Of a DNA stretch of 64,000 bases, positions 34,031 to 42,407 are shown piece by piece. Under the pieces are notes generated by a model. The model made no database searches, was not told where the DNA came from, and saw only the letters and a program-made list of their open reading frames with translations. This stretch comes from Bariatricus massiliensis (GTDB taxonomy: Bacteria > Bacillota > Clostridia > Lachnospirales > Lachnospiraceae). The position numbers and the translations under genes were made by a program. Positions within the stretch are counted from its first letter, which is position 1. Each line of letters starts with the position of its first letter. Location: assembly GCF_900086725.1 (NCBI RefSeq), contig NZ_LT574838.1:1561617-1625616 (forward strand), given 5' to 3'.

Positions 34031-35086
34031 TTAACCCCTTTTCGTCTCCAAAAGCGCCTTTACACCTTCAAACAATGCTTGATATTCCACACTACCCTTT
34101 TTGCTCTCCCTAAGGCACTCAATATATTTGCCCAGCAGGTTCTCTGAATTCTGTCTCTGCAGCTTATCAAAATCATAAGCCGGTTCGGTCTCGTCAACAA
34201 TCTCCAGAATATTTCCATATACATCCATGCTGTCTACTTCATAGAGCATGTCAGGCTCCCTAAAACCTGTCAGCACAATTTTAAAAATATTTTCTGTTCC
34301 CCTGTCCGCAATCATGCTTGTAAGCTTTTCCTTCACTGCACGGCTCGTCATCTTCGCATCCACTTCCACTTCCATGAAAATGTATTCTCTCCCCGCAAAA
34401 GGAACAAACTCAGCTCTTGTCTCCCCACCAATTATCTCGCCACGGATAAATCCATGCTTTCCTGTGTCGTTCTTATCTGTAGGCTCCAGAGACCCTGCGT
34501 AATAAATCTGATTCTTTTCTACTGCCGCCGGTTTATGAATATGTCCCAGAGCAATATAATCATAACCCAAGTCAATTAATTTATTTCTATTTATCGGAAT
34601 ATGCTTCTCATCTCCTCCATGGGCCAACAAGATTTCTATAGGCTGTCTGTGCTGCGGAAACGCATAATCGTAAAGTCTTTCCGTTATCTCCCTCTGGTGA
34701 TAACTCAAACCGTATATGCACACCCCCAGTTCTTCCAGCTCTGCCACATCTATGCTTTCCCCAAATAGGGGATATACGTTCTCGCTCCACTGAAATGTCC
34801 GGTAATAGGAAGACGGCTTTATATAATCGTGGTTGCCGGCTATCAGCGCCACCTTCGTCACAGAAAGATTTGAGAAGAGATAATCCACCTCCTTCAACTC
34901 CCGCAAAAGCGGCTGACGGTGGAAGAGATCCCCCGCCAGCAGCAGCAAATCTACTCTCTCCTCTTCGCAAACTTTTAGAAGCCTTTCAAAGCTCTCCCAC
35001 AATTCAGTGCCGCGGTTTTCTGTGTATGAACTTCCTGCGTCCGGACTTGCACCTAAATGTACGTCCGCTGCGTGTATGAACTTCAT
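34031..35086 (-). CDS. YhaO/SbcD-like metallophosphoesterase (DNA repair exonuclease)
   Basis: A 351-residue calcineurin-like phosphoesterase. It has HAADVHLGASPD (metal site), LLLAGDLFHRQPL, IAGNHDYIKP and YIALGHIHKP, with a C-terminal capping domain. Mre11/SbcD relatives are Mn2+-dependent DNA nucleases acting with an SMC-like ATPase; here that is the next gene. GGGGAG precedes the ATG. The first 83 bases overlap the end of the histidine-kinase frame. Confidence 0.9.
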   Translation of the reverse strand: MKFIHAADVHLGASPDAGSSYTENRGTELWESFERLLKVCEEERVDLLLLAGDLFHRQPLLRELKEVDYLFSNLSVTKVALIAGNHDYIKPSSYYRTFQWSENVYPLFGESIDVAELEELGVCIYGLSYHQREITERLYDYAFPQHRQPIEILLAHGGDEKHIPINRNKLIDLGYDYIALGHIHKPAAVEKNQIYYAGSLEPTDKNDTGKHGFIRGEIIGGETRAEFVPFAGREYIFMEVEVDAKMTSRAVKEKLTSMIADRGTENIFKIVLTGFREPDMLYEVDSMDVYGNILEIVDETEPAYDFDKLQRQNSENLLGKYIECLRESKKGSVEYQALFEGVKALLETKRG

Positions 35087-36233
35087 GTTTCTCCCCTTCT
35101 TTCTTCAGTGGCAGTACCACAATAAATCTCGTTTTTTCCTCATCGCTCTCCGCCCGGATAGTCCCGCCGTGCAGTTCCACTATCTCCTTGGCAATGGCCA
35201 GCCCCAGACCTGCTCCCCCGGTGCTGCTCGAGCGGGCAAGGTCGGCCCGGTAGAACTTATCAAATATACGCTCCAGCTGCTCCTCAGGAATCTTCTCTCC
35301 CTCATTGGCAAAGCTGATTCCCACCGCGTCGCCCAAAAGTACCGCCGATATTTCTAATGAAGTATTTTCTTTACAGTAAACAATAGCATTTCTTAAGATA
35401 TTATCAAAAACTCTGGCCAGCTTATCCGGATCGCCATAGATAATCAGCTCTTCCTCTGCCTCTACTTGACAGCTCAGCCCCTTTTCTTGAAGAACTCCAT
35501 ATAGCTCATCGGCAATCTGCTCCAGCATCATTGTCAAATTCAGCTCCACAGGTTCCAAGACGATATCCTGTAGATTGAATTTCGTAATTTCAAAAAATTC
35601 ACTGATCAAATCCCCAAGCCTGATTGCTTTTTCCAGAGAAATGTGTGTATATCTCGCCCGCTCCTCCACCGACATCTCTGGATGAGAATCTAGCATGGAC
35701 AAATATGCCACCACCGAGGTGAGCGGCGTCTTCAGATCATGTGCCAAAAACAGCACCAAATCATTCTTCTTTTGCTCAATCTGGGCTGCCTCCTGCTCCT
35801 GTCTCTTTAACGTATTTTTAATTTCATTCAGCTTCAGTTCCAGTGGCTTCAGTTCTGTGATAAGATGAATGGGCTCGGCGGAATCCGAGAGAATATTCTC
35901 AATCCCCTCCCCCACCTGATCCAAATACTTTGTCATCTTTGACAGCGCTATGTAAAAAAACAGTGAGAACAATGCAAGGAAACCAAGTATCATAAAAAAC
36001 ACTTTGTTATCCCCGATAAGCTGCCAGTATAGACTGACCGCCGTCTCTTCGCTGACATTCATATCTCTCATAAACTGTACGAACAGGTTCGCAAAACTGT
36101 CATTGTATATCCCGTCGATCACGAATTCTAAAATTACTCCGCCCACAAGAACGGTCAGAGCCGTTACAAAGACAGTCTGCAGCAAAATACTGAGCTTTAG
36201 CTTTCGATAATTATTCTTCAACTTTATATCCAA
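35004..36233 (-). CDS. VanS-like sensor histidine kinase
   Basis: A 409-residue membrane kinase. Two helices (about residues 14-36 and 75-95) bracket a short extracytoplasmic segment of about 38 residues, followed by HAMP-like and coiled regions. The H-box is LAHDLKTPLTSVVAYLSMLD (His about 165), then N-box NILRNAIVYC, FDKFYRADLARSSSTGGAGL and the G-box. The kinase core closely resembles VanS of vancomycin-resistance operons, but vanHAX are absent here. The last 27 codons read into the nuclease gene and look like a tail gained by loss of the original stop. Confidence 0.92.
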   Translation of the reverse strand: MDIKLKNNYRKLKLSILLQTVFVTALTVLVGGVILEFVIDGIYNDSFANLFVQFMRDMNVSEETAVSLYWQLIGDNKVFFMILGFLALFSLFFYIALSKMTKYLDQVGEGIENILSDSAEPIHLITELKPLELKLNEIKNTLKRQEQEAAQIEQKKNDLVLFLAHDLKTPLTSVVAYLSMLDSHPEMSVEERARYTHISLEKAIRLGDLISEFFEITKFNLQDIVLEPVELNLTMMLEQIADELYGVLQEKGLSCQVEAEEELIIYGDPDKLARVFDNILRNAIVYCKENTSLEISAVLLGDAVGISFANEGEKIPEEQLERIFDKFYRADLARSSSTGGAGLGLAIAKEIVELHGGTIRAESDEEKTRFIVVLPLKKEGEKHEVHTRSGRTFRCKSGRRKFIHRKPRH

Positions 36234-36903
36234 CTCCCCATACCGTCTTGATGAAATCCGATTTGCCAGTCGGCCCGCTCATCTTCTCACGCAGGTGCCG
36301 GATATGTACCATCACGGTATTGTTGCTGTTTTTATAGTAGTTTTCTTTCCATACTGATTCAAATAGCTGTTCTGAACTTATGACCTTTCCACGATTTTCG
36401 CATAAAAGCCACAAAATATCAAACTCAATAGGCGTCAGCATCAACTGGCGCTCATTAAATGTACACTCGTGGGATTGTTTTTTCAGAACAAGGCCGCCAA
36501 AGTCGATAACCTCATCGTCCTCATTCTTAGCTCCGTCATTGTACTGGGTATAACGGCGCATTTGGGCTTTCACCCGCGCCACCAGCTCAAGCGGATTAAA
36601 GGGCTTCGGTATGTAATCATCCGCCCCCATCGTAAGACCTGTGATTTTATCTAGATACTCCGTCTTCGCCGTCAGCATGATAACCGGGAATGTATACTTC
36701 TCCCGAATCTTCTTTAAAATGGTGAAACCGTCAATATCAGGCAGCATCACATCCAGAATTGCAAGATCTATTTTCGTATTCTCTATACAGGCGAGGGCTT
36801 CCCCGCCTGTATAAAATTTTAAGACATGATATTCATTCTGCAGATAAAGCTCTACAACATCTGCAATCTCCTTTTCGTCATCTACAACTAAAATATTATT
36901 CAT
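36211..36903 (-). CDS. VanR-like OmpR-family response regulator
   Basis: A 230-residue regulator. The receiver domain has acidic DDE near residue 8, the phosphoacceptor Asp in LAILDVMLPDIDG (about 53) and the Lys in KPFNPLELVARVKAQ. A C-terminal winged helix ends TVMVHIRHLREKM and IKTVWGVGYK. The similarity to VanR is high through the whole length. It overlaps the kinase start by 23 nt and leads the four-gene operon with the nuclease pair. Confidence 0.93.
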   Translation of the reverse strand: MNNILVVDDEKEIADVVELYLQNEYHVLKFYTGGEALACIENTKIDLAILDVMLPDIDGFTILKKIREKYTFPVIMLTAKTEYLDKITGLTMGADDYIPKPFNPLELVARVKAQMRRYTQYNDGAKNEDDEVIDFGGLVLKKQSHECTFNERQLMLTPIEFDILWLLCENRGKVISSEQLFESVWKENYYKNSNNTVMVHIRHLREKMSGPTGKSDFIKTVWGVGYKVEE

Positions 36904-36968
36904 ACTCTGCCTCCTGTTCCTTTCAGGTGTCGTGCTCCCCCACTTCTCTCACCTTCTTCACAGTCTGC

Positions 36969-36986
36969 AGACCCGCCTCCGGGTCT
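36969..36986. terminator. Short hairpin between asnS and the response regulator gene
   Basis: AGACCCG (36969-36975), CCTC loop, CGGGTCT (36980-36986). There is no T-run on either strand, so terminator activity is uncertain. Confidence 0.35.
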
Positions 36987-37004
36987 TATATACCGGCTCC
37001 CAGC

Positions 37005-38396
37005 CTATAACTCACAGTTATTTACAGTTCTCGGGAACGGCACAACGTCGCGGATATTCTGCATACCAGTCAGATACATCACACAGCGCTCAAAACCAAG
37101 TCCGAATCCGGCATGTCTGGTAGAGCCATATTTTCTCAAATCCAGATAAAATTCATAATCCGCCTCATTGAGGTTCATCTCTTTCATCCTAGCGACCAGC
37201 TTATCGTAGTCATCTTCCCTCTGGCTTCCCCCGATAATCTCACCGATTCCCGGCACCAGACAATCTACTGCCGCAACCGTCTTGTTGTCCTCATTCATCT
37301 TCATATAGAATGCCTTGATATCCTTCGGATAATCCGTTACAAACACCGGGCGCTTATATACTTCTTCCGTAAGGTATCTCTCATGCTCCGTCTGCAGGTC
37401 TGCCCCCCATGACACTTTATATTCAAATTTATCGTTGTTCTTATCAAGAATGTCAATAGCCTCCGTGTACGTGACACGCGCAAAATCCGAATTCACCACA
37501 TGGTTCAAGCGCTCCAGCAACCCTTTATCCACAAATGAATTGAAGAAATTCATCTCCTCCGGCGCCTGCTCTAACACATAGCTGATGATATATTTGAGCA
37601 TACTCTCAGCCAGCATCATATCGTCATCCAAATCCGCAAAAGCGATCTCCGGCTCAATCATCCAGAACTCTGCAGCATGGCGCGTCGTATTAGAATTCTC
37701 CGCGCGGAAGGTCGGGCCAAAAGTATAGATATTGCGGAAAGCCTGCGCATATGTCTCGCCGTTCAGCTGGCCGCTGACAGTCAAGCTTGTTTCTTTATTG
37801 AAGAAATCCTGTGTATAGTCCACCGTGCCGTCCGGATTCTTCGGCACATTCTCCAAATCGAGGGTAGTGACACGGAACATCTCGCCTGCCCCCTCACAGT
37901 CACTTCCGGTAATCAGCGGAGTATGCACATAGACAAACCCTCTCTCCTGAAAGAACTTGTGAATTGCATAGGCAACCAAAGAGCGCACACGAAATACAGC
38001 CTGAAATGTATTCGTGCGTGGTCTTAAATGAGCGATAGTCCTCAAATACTCGAAACTGTGGCGCTTCTTCTGGAGTGGATAGTCCGGAGCGGACGCACCT
38101 TCCACTTCCACCTCTTCCGCCTGAATCTCAAACGGCTGCTTCGCCTGCGGAGTAGCTATTAAAGTCCCCCTGACAACAATGGCCGCTCCTACATTTAATT
38201 TAGATATCTCCGCAAAATTGTCCATGGTGTCATGATAGACTACCTGCAATGGCTCAAAAAAAGAACCGTCATTTACTACTATGAATCCAAAAGCCTTGGA
38301 ATCACGAATGCTGCGGACCCAGCCGCCGATACGGACTTCCTTGCCCAGATACTGCTCCTTGTTCTTATATAATTCTTTGACTGTTATTAATTCCAT
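37005..38396 (-). CDS. asnS: Asparagine--tRNA ligase
   Basis: About 463 residues from the ATG at 38396 (GGAGG 8 nt upstream). An N-terminal OB-fold anticodon-binding domain ([21 protein letters not shown]) is followed by the class II core: motif 2 [20 protein letters not shown] and motif 3 [15 protein letters not shown]. It charges tRNA-Asn in the cytosol. The leader is too short (about 80 nt) for a T-box; only an extended -10 promoter is visible. Confidence 0.96.
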   Translation of the reverse strand: MELITVKELYKNKEQYLGKEVRIGGWVRSIRDSKAFGFIVVNDGSFFEPLQVVYHDTMDNFAEISKLNVGAAIVVRGTLIATPQAKQPFEIQAEEVEVEGASAPDYPLQKKRHSFEYLRTIAHLRPRTNTFQAVFRVRSLVAYAIHKFFQERGFVYVHTPLITGSDCEGAGEMFRVTTLDLENVPKNPDGTVDYTQDFFNKETSLTVSGQLNGETYAQAFRNIYTFGPTFRAENSNTTRHAAEFWMIEPEIAFADLDDDMMLAESMLKYIISYVLEQAPEEMNFFNSFVDKGLLERLNHVVNSDFARVTYTEAIDILDKNNDKFEYKVSWGADLQTEHERYLTEEVYKRPVFVTDYPKDIKAFYMKMNEDNKTVAAVDCLVPGIGEIIGGSQREDDYDKLVARMKEMNLNEADYEFYLDLRKYGSTRHAGFGLGFERCVMYLTGMQNIRDVVPFPRTVNNCEL

Positions 38397-38478
38397 GATA
38401 AAATTCCTCCATCGTCTTACTGATTGCAATACTCATACTGTGCCGGCCGGGCACACTAGTCAATGCCGTCATGGGCCT

Positions 38479-38487
38479 ATTATAACA
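38479..38487 (-). promoter_or_regulatory. Extended -10 of asnS
   Basis: Minus strand TGTTATAAT: TATAAT at 38479-38484 with TG at 38486-38487. There is no clear -35. Confidence 0.55.
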
Positions 38488-38657
38488 CATATTTTAAGAT
38501 TCTTGGGAAAATTATACCCAGTTTTTCCGTTTTATAACATACATTTTAACTTTTTAAACTTTTACGTTGTATAACATTACCAAAACGCAAGTCCATACGA
38601 GCTATTGCGTCATGGTGCTCCCCAGTAGAGTATGTTATTATATTAACAAAATATATG

Positions 38658-38671
38658 TCGATTCGAGTCGA
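38658..38671. promoter_or_regulatory. Near-palindromic site in the M64 gene leader
   Basis: TCGATTCGAGTCGA is built of three TCGA units around a centre. It lies about 20 nt downstream of a possible extended -10 (TGTTATTAT, 38633-38641) and upstream of the ribosome site, so it is a possible operator. Confidence 0.3.
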
Positions 38672-38694
38672 TAACGTTTATAGGAGGAACTTGT

Positions 38695-41457
38695 ATGAAA
38701 TTCAAGAAAAGAATCAACAAACTGTACCCCTTACTTCTCGCCATCGGACTTATATTTTCTATGGTATTCTCACCGGTCTGCACCGTCACAGGATTTGCAG
38801 CAGATGTTCCGCAGATTGAGGAGACCGACAACAATGGGAACAATCCAGAAACTCCCGAGATTGTCCCCGAGGGGGAAGATAGCCAATCTTCAGACTTGAT
38901 ACCACCATCAGAAAATATGGTGCCTGACATCCAAATTCCTATGGTAGAGTCACCAGAAGAATCCGTGGCAGAACAACCTTCTAATTCTGCTGAGCCAGCA
39001 AAAGAGAAGGCCGCGCCACAACAAACCTATCCACTAGAGCTTGTATACGGAGATGAAAATCTATCCGACGAAGACGCCTTTGTCCTGCTTATTTTCGGTG
39101 ATGGTTTCACTGAAAATGAACAAGGCAACTTCTTTACAGAGGCAAAAACAACCGCAGAGTACGTTATGAATACTTCTCCCTACGATGAGTTTAAAGATGT
39201 ATTCAAAATCTATGCTATGGGCGTCGTATCCAATGAGTCCGGCGCAAGAGCGGATAAAGCCACAAATCAAGAGCAGGCCAACGCCGACACGAGAGATACT
39301 TACTTCGGTACCTCCTTCTGGTCCGGAGGCATGCAGCGGCTCTTGACGGTAAGCAGCGCTGGCGCAGCCGAGGCCAACCGGCTCAAGAATCAATTCCTTC
39401 CGGCGGCCGACTTTAACGTCATCATTGTCAATTCCGAAACTTACGGCGGAAGCGGCGGGCAAGTCTGTGTTGCCTCCTTAAACAGCGAATCTCTGGAGAT
39501 GATGCTGCACGAACTGGGCCATACCATCGCTAATCTGGCGGACGAATACTTTGCCGGAAAAGACTATGCCAGAGAATACGCGAACATGACAAAGAACAAT
39601 GACCCGGAGACTATCAAATGGAAACGTTTTATTGGTAAGAACGGTGTCGGCATCTATGAATACGACGATGGGGGAAACGGCTGGTACCGCCCCCACGAGA
39701 GCTGCAAGATGCGTTATCTAGGTGAGCAATATGCGTTCTGTGAAGTCTGTAAAGAAGCCCTGCGGAATGCATTCAGCAGCTATTCTCAGATTACGAAACT
39801 ATTCTATCAGCAGTATGCAGACATACTTCATGAAGACGGCGAACCAAAGGATATCCGGGAATACTTTATTATCAGAAAAGGAGACTCCGAAGCAACCGGC
39901 GACCAGCTCGGGGATGGATTCACGCTTGAGTATAAAGACAGCATCGGAAATGTTCTTCCCGGCGCGCCTACTGAGGCAGGTAATTATACCGTAACAGCAG
40001 CTTACAGTGGAGATGCTTCCTATGACAGCGTATCACTGACGACAAATTTCACCATTGAACCGGCCGATTTGATTACTTTGAGTGTAGCAGATAAAGTCTA
40101 TGACGGGACTCCTGTGACTTTAGACTTCTCCGTCGATTATGACAAAGAGTATTATACCAAAGCTCACTACACCGGAAAAATTGACTATTCATCCAAAATT
40201 ATCCGGAGTTATGACAGTGATGAGGCTCCAATCGTCCCAGGAAAATATGAGGTCACACTGACCGCATACGACAAAGAAAGTGACAAATTAGTCAGCGTCA
40301 AAAAGGCATCCTACGCCATTAAGTTCAAGACATCAACCATTTATAATCATGACACAAACGATTATCCCGGGGCTATGCCCTATTACAATAATAAGACACT
40401 CGTATTCGCAGGAGAAGGCTTTACCGCCGACCAGCAGGACGAATTCGAAGCAATCGCTAAAAAATACGTGGAATACTTCCGTAATACCGAGCCCTATAAG
40501 GAAGCCGATATTCACTTCAATTACCATACTGTCGAGACGGTGTCCAACGAATCTGGTATTTCCACTCCATCCTCTGCGAAGGACACTTACTTTAGTATGT
40601 CTCTGGATGAGAATGGTAAGCTGATTCCTTCAACAGACCCGGATAAAGACAGTGTCGGCGGCGCATCCTATGTAGGTTATTATCAAATCACGTCCTACTA
40701 TACGGCTACAGTGGTCATTGTAAATGAAGACAACGTATCCGAAAACGCTGCCGTAGCCAACAGTCGTTTAACCGTTTTCTCCGGGACAAGTGAAAGTGAT
40801 ATGGATTTTGCCGCCAAAGAGCTCTTCAATCACTTTACCGGACAGCCCATTGGCTATCGGGCGGATTCAGATGAAGCGGCAGCGGCTCAGCGGGTTGAGT
40901 TCTTAAAGTTCCTGTACTACACTTGGTACGGCACCGATTATGCTCCAGTCTTAAGCCGCGCCTATAACGAGACTTTTGTAGAAGACGGAACCGCCTATGA
41001 TCTGGCCCCCTACTTCTATACCTATGTACTCGGGACTGCGGCAGACGGCGTCTCCTACACCATGACCTACTACGAGGATAACAACGGAGTCCCCGGCACA
41101 AAACTTGATTCAGCACCGTCTAAAGCGGGCAATTATTTTGCATTTGCAGAGCTAAATATGGATGAAGGACGCCATTATAAGAAAGTTACTGTAAACGGAG
41201 AAACATACAGCATTCCACCGTCAAGGGGGTTAACTCCTTATACTATCCAGCCGGTAAAAGAAGAAGAAAATCCCGGCGATGATAACAAACCGGGCGGTAA
41301 CAAACCCGATGACAGCAACAAGCCCGTTCCCCCTGACAAGCAGAACAAAAACCCACAGACTGGTGATTCCAGTCCAATCATGGTATACAGCGTTCTGGGA
41401 TTAGGCGCCCTCACTTTGATTATCACGCTTACTTATCGCAGACGCCGTATAAAGTAG
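38695..41457 (+). CDS. Cell-wall-anchored M64 (IgA peptidase-type) metalloprotease with duplicated domain
   Basis: A 920-residue surface protein. The order is signal peptide (about residues 1-36), acidic Pro-rich linker (40-110), and an active M64 domain (about 115-395) with HELGH (272-276) followed by NLADEY. Two Ig/MBG-like modules follow (about 400-545; KVYDGTPVTLDF), then a second M64-like domain (about 555-805), another Ig-like module, a Pro/Asn/Lys linker and the sortase motif NPQTG, membrane helix and RRRR tail. In the second domain the HELGH position reads KELFNHF, so it lacks the zinc site. M64 includes the IgA protease of Clostridium ramosum; the substrate here is inferred only. GGAGG lies 6 nt upstream. 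Confidence 0.88.
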   Translation: MKFKKRINKLYPLLLAIGLIFSMVFSPVCTVTGFAADVPQIEETDNNGNNPETPEIVPEGEDSQSSDLIPPSENMVPDIQIPMVESPEESVAEQPSNSAEPAKEKAAPQQTYPLELVYGDENLSDEDAFVLLIFGDGFTENEQGNFFTEAKTTAEYVMNTSPYDEFKDVFKIYAMGVVSNESGARADKATNQEQANADTRDTYFGTSFWSGGMQRLLTVSSAGAAEANRLKNQFLPAADFNVIIVNSETYGGSGGQVCVASLNSESLEMMLHELGHTIANLADEYFAGKDYAREYANMTKNNDPETIKWKRFIGKNGVGIYEYDDGGNGWYRPHESCKMRYLGEQYAFCEVCKEALRNAFSSYSQITKLFYQQYADILHEDGEPKDIREYFIIRKGDSEATGDQLGDGFTLEYKDSIGNVLPGAPTEAGNYTVTAAYSGDASYDSVSLTTNFTIEPADLITLSVADKVYDGTPVTLDFSVDYDKEYYTKAHYTGKIDYSSKIIRSYDSDEAPIVPGKYEVTLTAYDKESDKLVSVKKASYAIKFKTSTIYNHDTNDYPGAMPYYNNKTLVFAGEGFTADQQDEFEAIAKKYVEYFRNTEPYKEADIHFNYHTVETVSNESGISTPSSAKDTYFSMSLDENGKLIPSTDPDKDSVGGASYVGYYQITSYYTATVVIVNEDNVSENAAVANSRLTVFSGTSESDMDFAAKELFNHFTGQPIGYRADSDEAAAAQRVEFLKFLYYTWYGTDYAPVLSRAYNETFVEDGTAYDLAPYFYTYVLGTAADGVSYTMTYYEDNNGVPGTKLDSAPSKAGNYFAFAELNMDEGRHYKKVTVNGETYSIPPSRGLTPYTIQPVKEEENPGDDNKPGGNKPDDSNKPVPPDKQNKNPQTGDSSPIMVYSVLGLGALTLIITLTYRRRRIK

Positions 41458-41487
41458 TAACCAACGATTAAGTTATACCTTAATGGG

Positions 41488-41519
41488 AACGCCTATCCTG
41501 CTGGCACAGGGTAGGCGTT
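41488..41519 (+). terminator. Terminator of the M64 gene
   Basis: AACGCCTATCCTG (41488-41500) pairs with CAGGGTAGGCGTT (41507-41519), followed by TTTTTCATTTT. Confidence 0.9.
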
Positions 41520-41524
41520 TTTCA

Positions 41525-41733
41525 TTTTAGAATTTGGTACTTAAAAGAGCAACTCTCCTTCGTTCCCGATATTGTTTTCCCATGAACCAAATAACTCCTG
41601 TGTTGTTTTGGCTATTTATACATATGTTCATCGATTCTGTAAAAGCCGGCATATATGAGGACTTAATTTGAGTGAGGTAATTATATTGCCCTCTATCAAT
41701 TTATCTTGCTTGTGGGTAACTTGTTGGTACAGC
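41525..41733. other. AT-rich intergenic stretch without recognised features
   Basis: Between the M64 terminator and the queT promoter I see no open frame with a ribosome site, no repeat shared with the rest of the window and no convincing structured RNA. Confidence 0.5.
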
Positions 41734-41762
41734 TTGCTTTTATCTCCTTACCGTGCTATACT
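41734..41762 (+). promoter_or_regulatory. Promoter of the preQ1/queT transcript
   Basis: TTGCTT (41734-41739), 17 nt, TATACT (41757-41762) with TG at 41754-41755 (extended -10). Transcription would start near 41769, about 40 nt before the riboswitch. Confidence 0.55.
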
Positions 41763-41810
41763 ACAAATCGCTGTACATCCCCATTCACGGGCATCTCAGC
41801 AAAAATAAAG

Positions 41811-41853
41811 CGTGAGTTCGAGACCTTCCTCACGTAAAACAAAACTAAAGGAG
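41811..41853 (+). promoter_or_regulatory. preQ1-I riboswitch
   Basis: P1 stem CGTGAG (41811-41816) / CTCACG (41829-41834) encloses a C-rich loop (TTCGAGACCTTC), followed by the A-rich tail TAAAACAAAACTAA. This is the H-type pseudoknot layout of preQ1-I aptamers. The tail runs directly into AAGGAG, so ligand binding should hide the ribosome site of queT (translational control). The QueT family of the downstream gene independently supports the call. Confidence 0.85.
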
Positions 41854-41863
41854 CGAATTTCAT

Positions 41864-42364
41864 ATGAAGAACAAAAATGTATTATTCATGACGCAGGCGG
41901 CGATGATTGCTGCTATCTACGTGGTGCTGACCGTAGTCTTTGCACCCCTTTCTTTCGGGGAAATCCAGATTCGTCTGGCCGAAGCCCTGACCATTTTGCC
42001 GGTCTTTACACCGGCCGCTATTCCGGGACTATTTATAGGATGTCTTATTGGCAATATCTTAGGAGGCGCGATTTTGCCGGATATCATTTTCGGAAGTATT
42101 GCGACACTGTTGGGCGCCAGCTTCACATATCTCTTGAGAGGGCACGGTAAATTTATGGCACCAATCCCCCCGATACTTTCCAATATCTTAATCGTCCCAT
42201 TTGTGCTTCGATACGGATATGGTATCGGACTGCCGATTCCTTTTATGATGCTCACCGTCGGTGCAGGCGAGATTCTTTCCTGCGGAGTATTGGGACTTAT
42301 TCTATATGCCGCACTGCATAAGTACAAAAACACGATTTTTAAAACAACAGCTGTTTCAAACTAA
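41864..42364 (+). CDS. queT: QueT family queuosine-precursor transporter
   Basis: A 166-residue ECF-type substrate-binding membrane subunit with five or six helices. It opens MTQAAMIAAIYVVLT, and AEALTILPVFTPAAIPGLFI is typical of QueT. It is thought to take up preQ1 or related queuosine precursors with a shared ECF energising module (not in this window). It is preceded by a preQ1-I riboswitch whose tail leads into its ribosome site. Confidence 0.93.
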   Translation: MKNKNVLFMTQAAMIAAIYVVLTVVFAPLSFGEIQIRLAEALTILPVFTPAAIPGLFIGCLIGNILGGAILPDIIFGSIATLLGASFTYLLRGHGKFMAPIPPILSNILIVPFVLRYGYGIGLPIPFMMLTVGAGEILSCGVLGLILYAALHKYKNTIFKTTAVSN

Positions 42365-42367
42365 AAG

Positions 42368-42404
42368 CAGGCAGCTATCGTCCTTTAAAGATGATAGCTG
42401 CCTG
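42368..42404. terminator. Terminator between queT and membrane protein gene
   Basis: CAGGCAGCTATC (42368-42379) pairs with GATAGCTGCCTG (42393-42404), a perfect 12-bp stem. Short T/A tracts lie on both sides; it serves the two converging genes. Confidence 0.8.
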
Positions 42405-42407
42405 TAA

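Noticed and set aside
36211..36903. Possible vancomycin-resistance operon
   Set aside because: Only VanR/VanS-like genes are present; no vanH, vanA/B-type ligase or vanX in the window, and the ddl at 17969 has the D-Ala-D-Ala-type omega loop.
38397..38560. T-box leader for asnS
   Set aside because: An extended -10 lies about 80 nt before the start codon, leaving no room for a T-box; no T-box core sequence seen.
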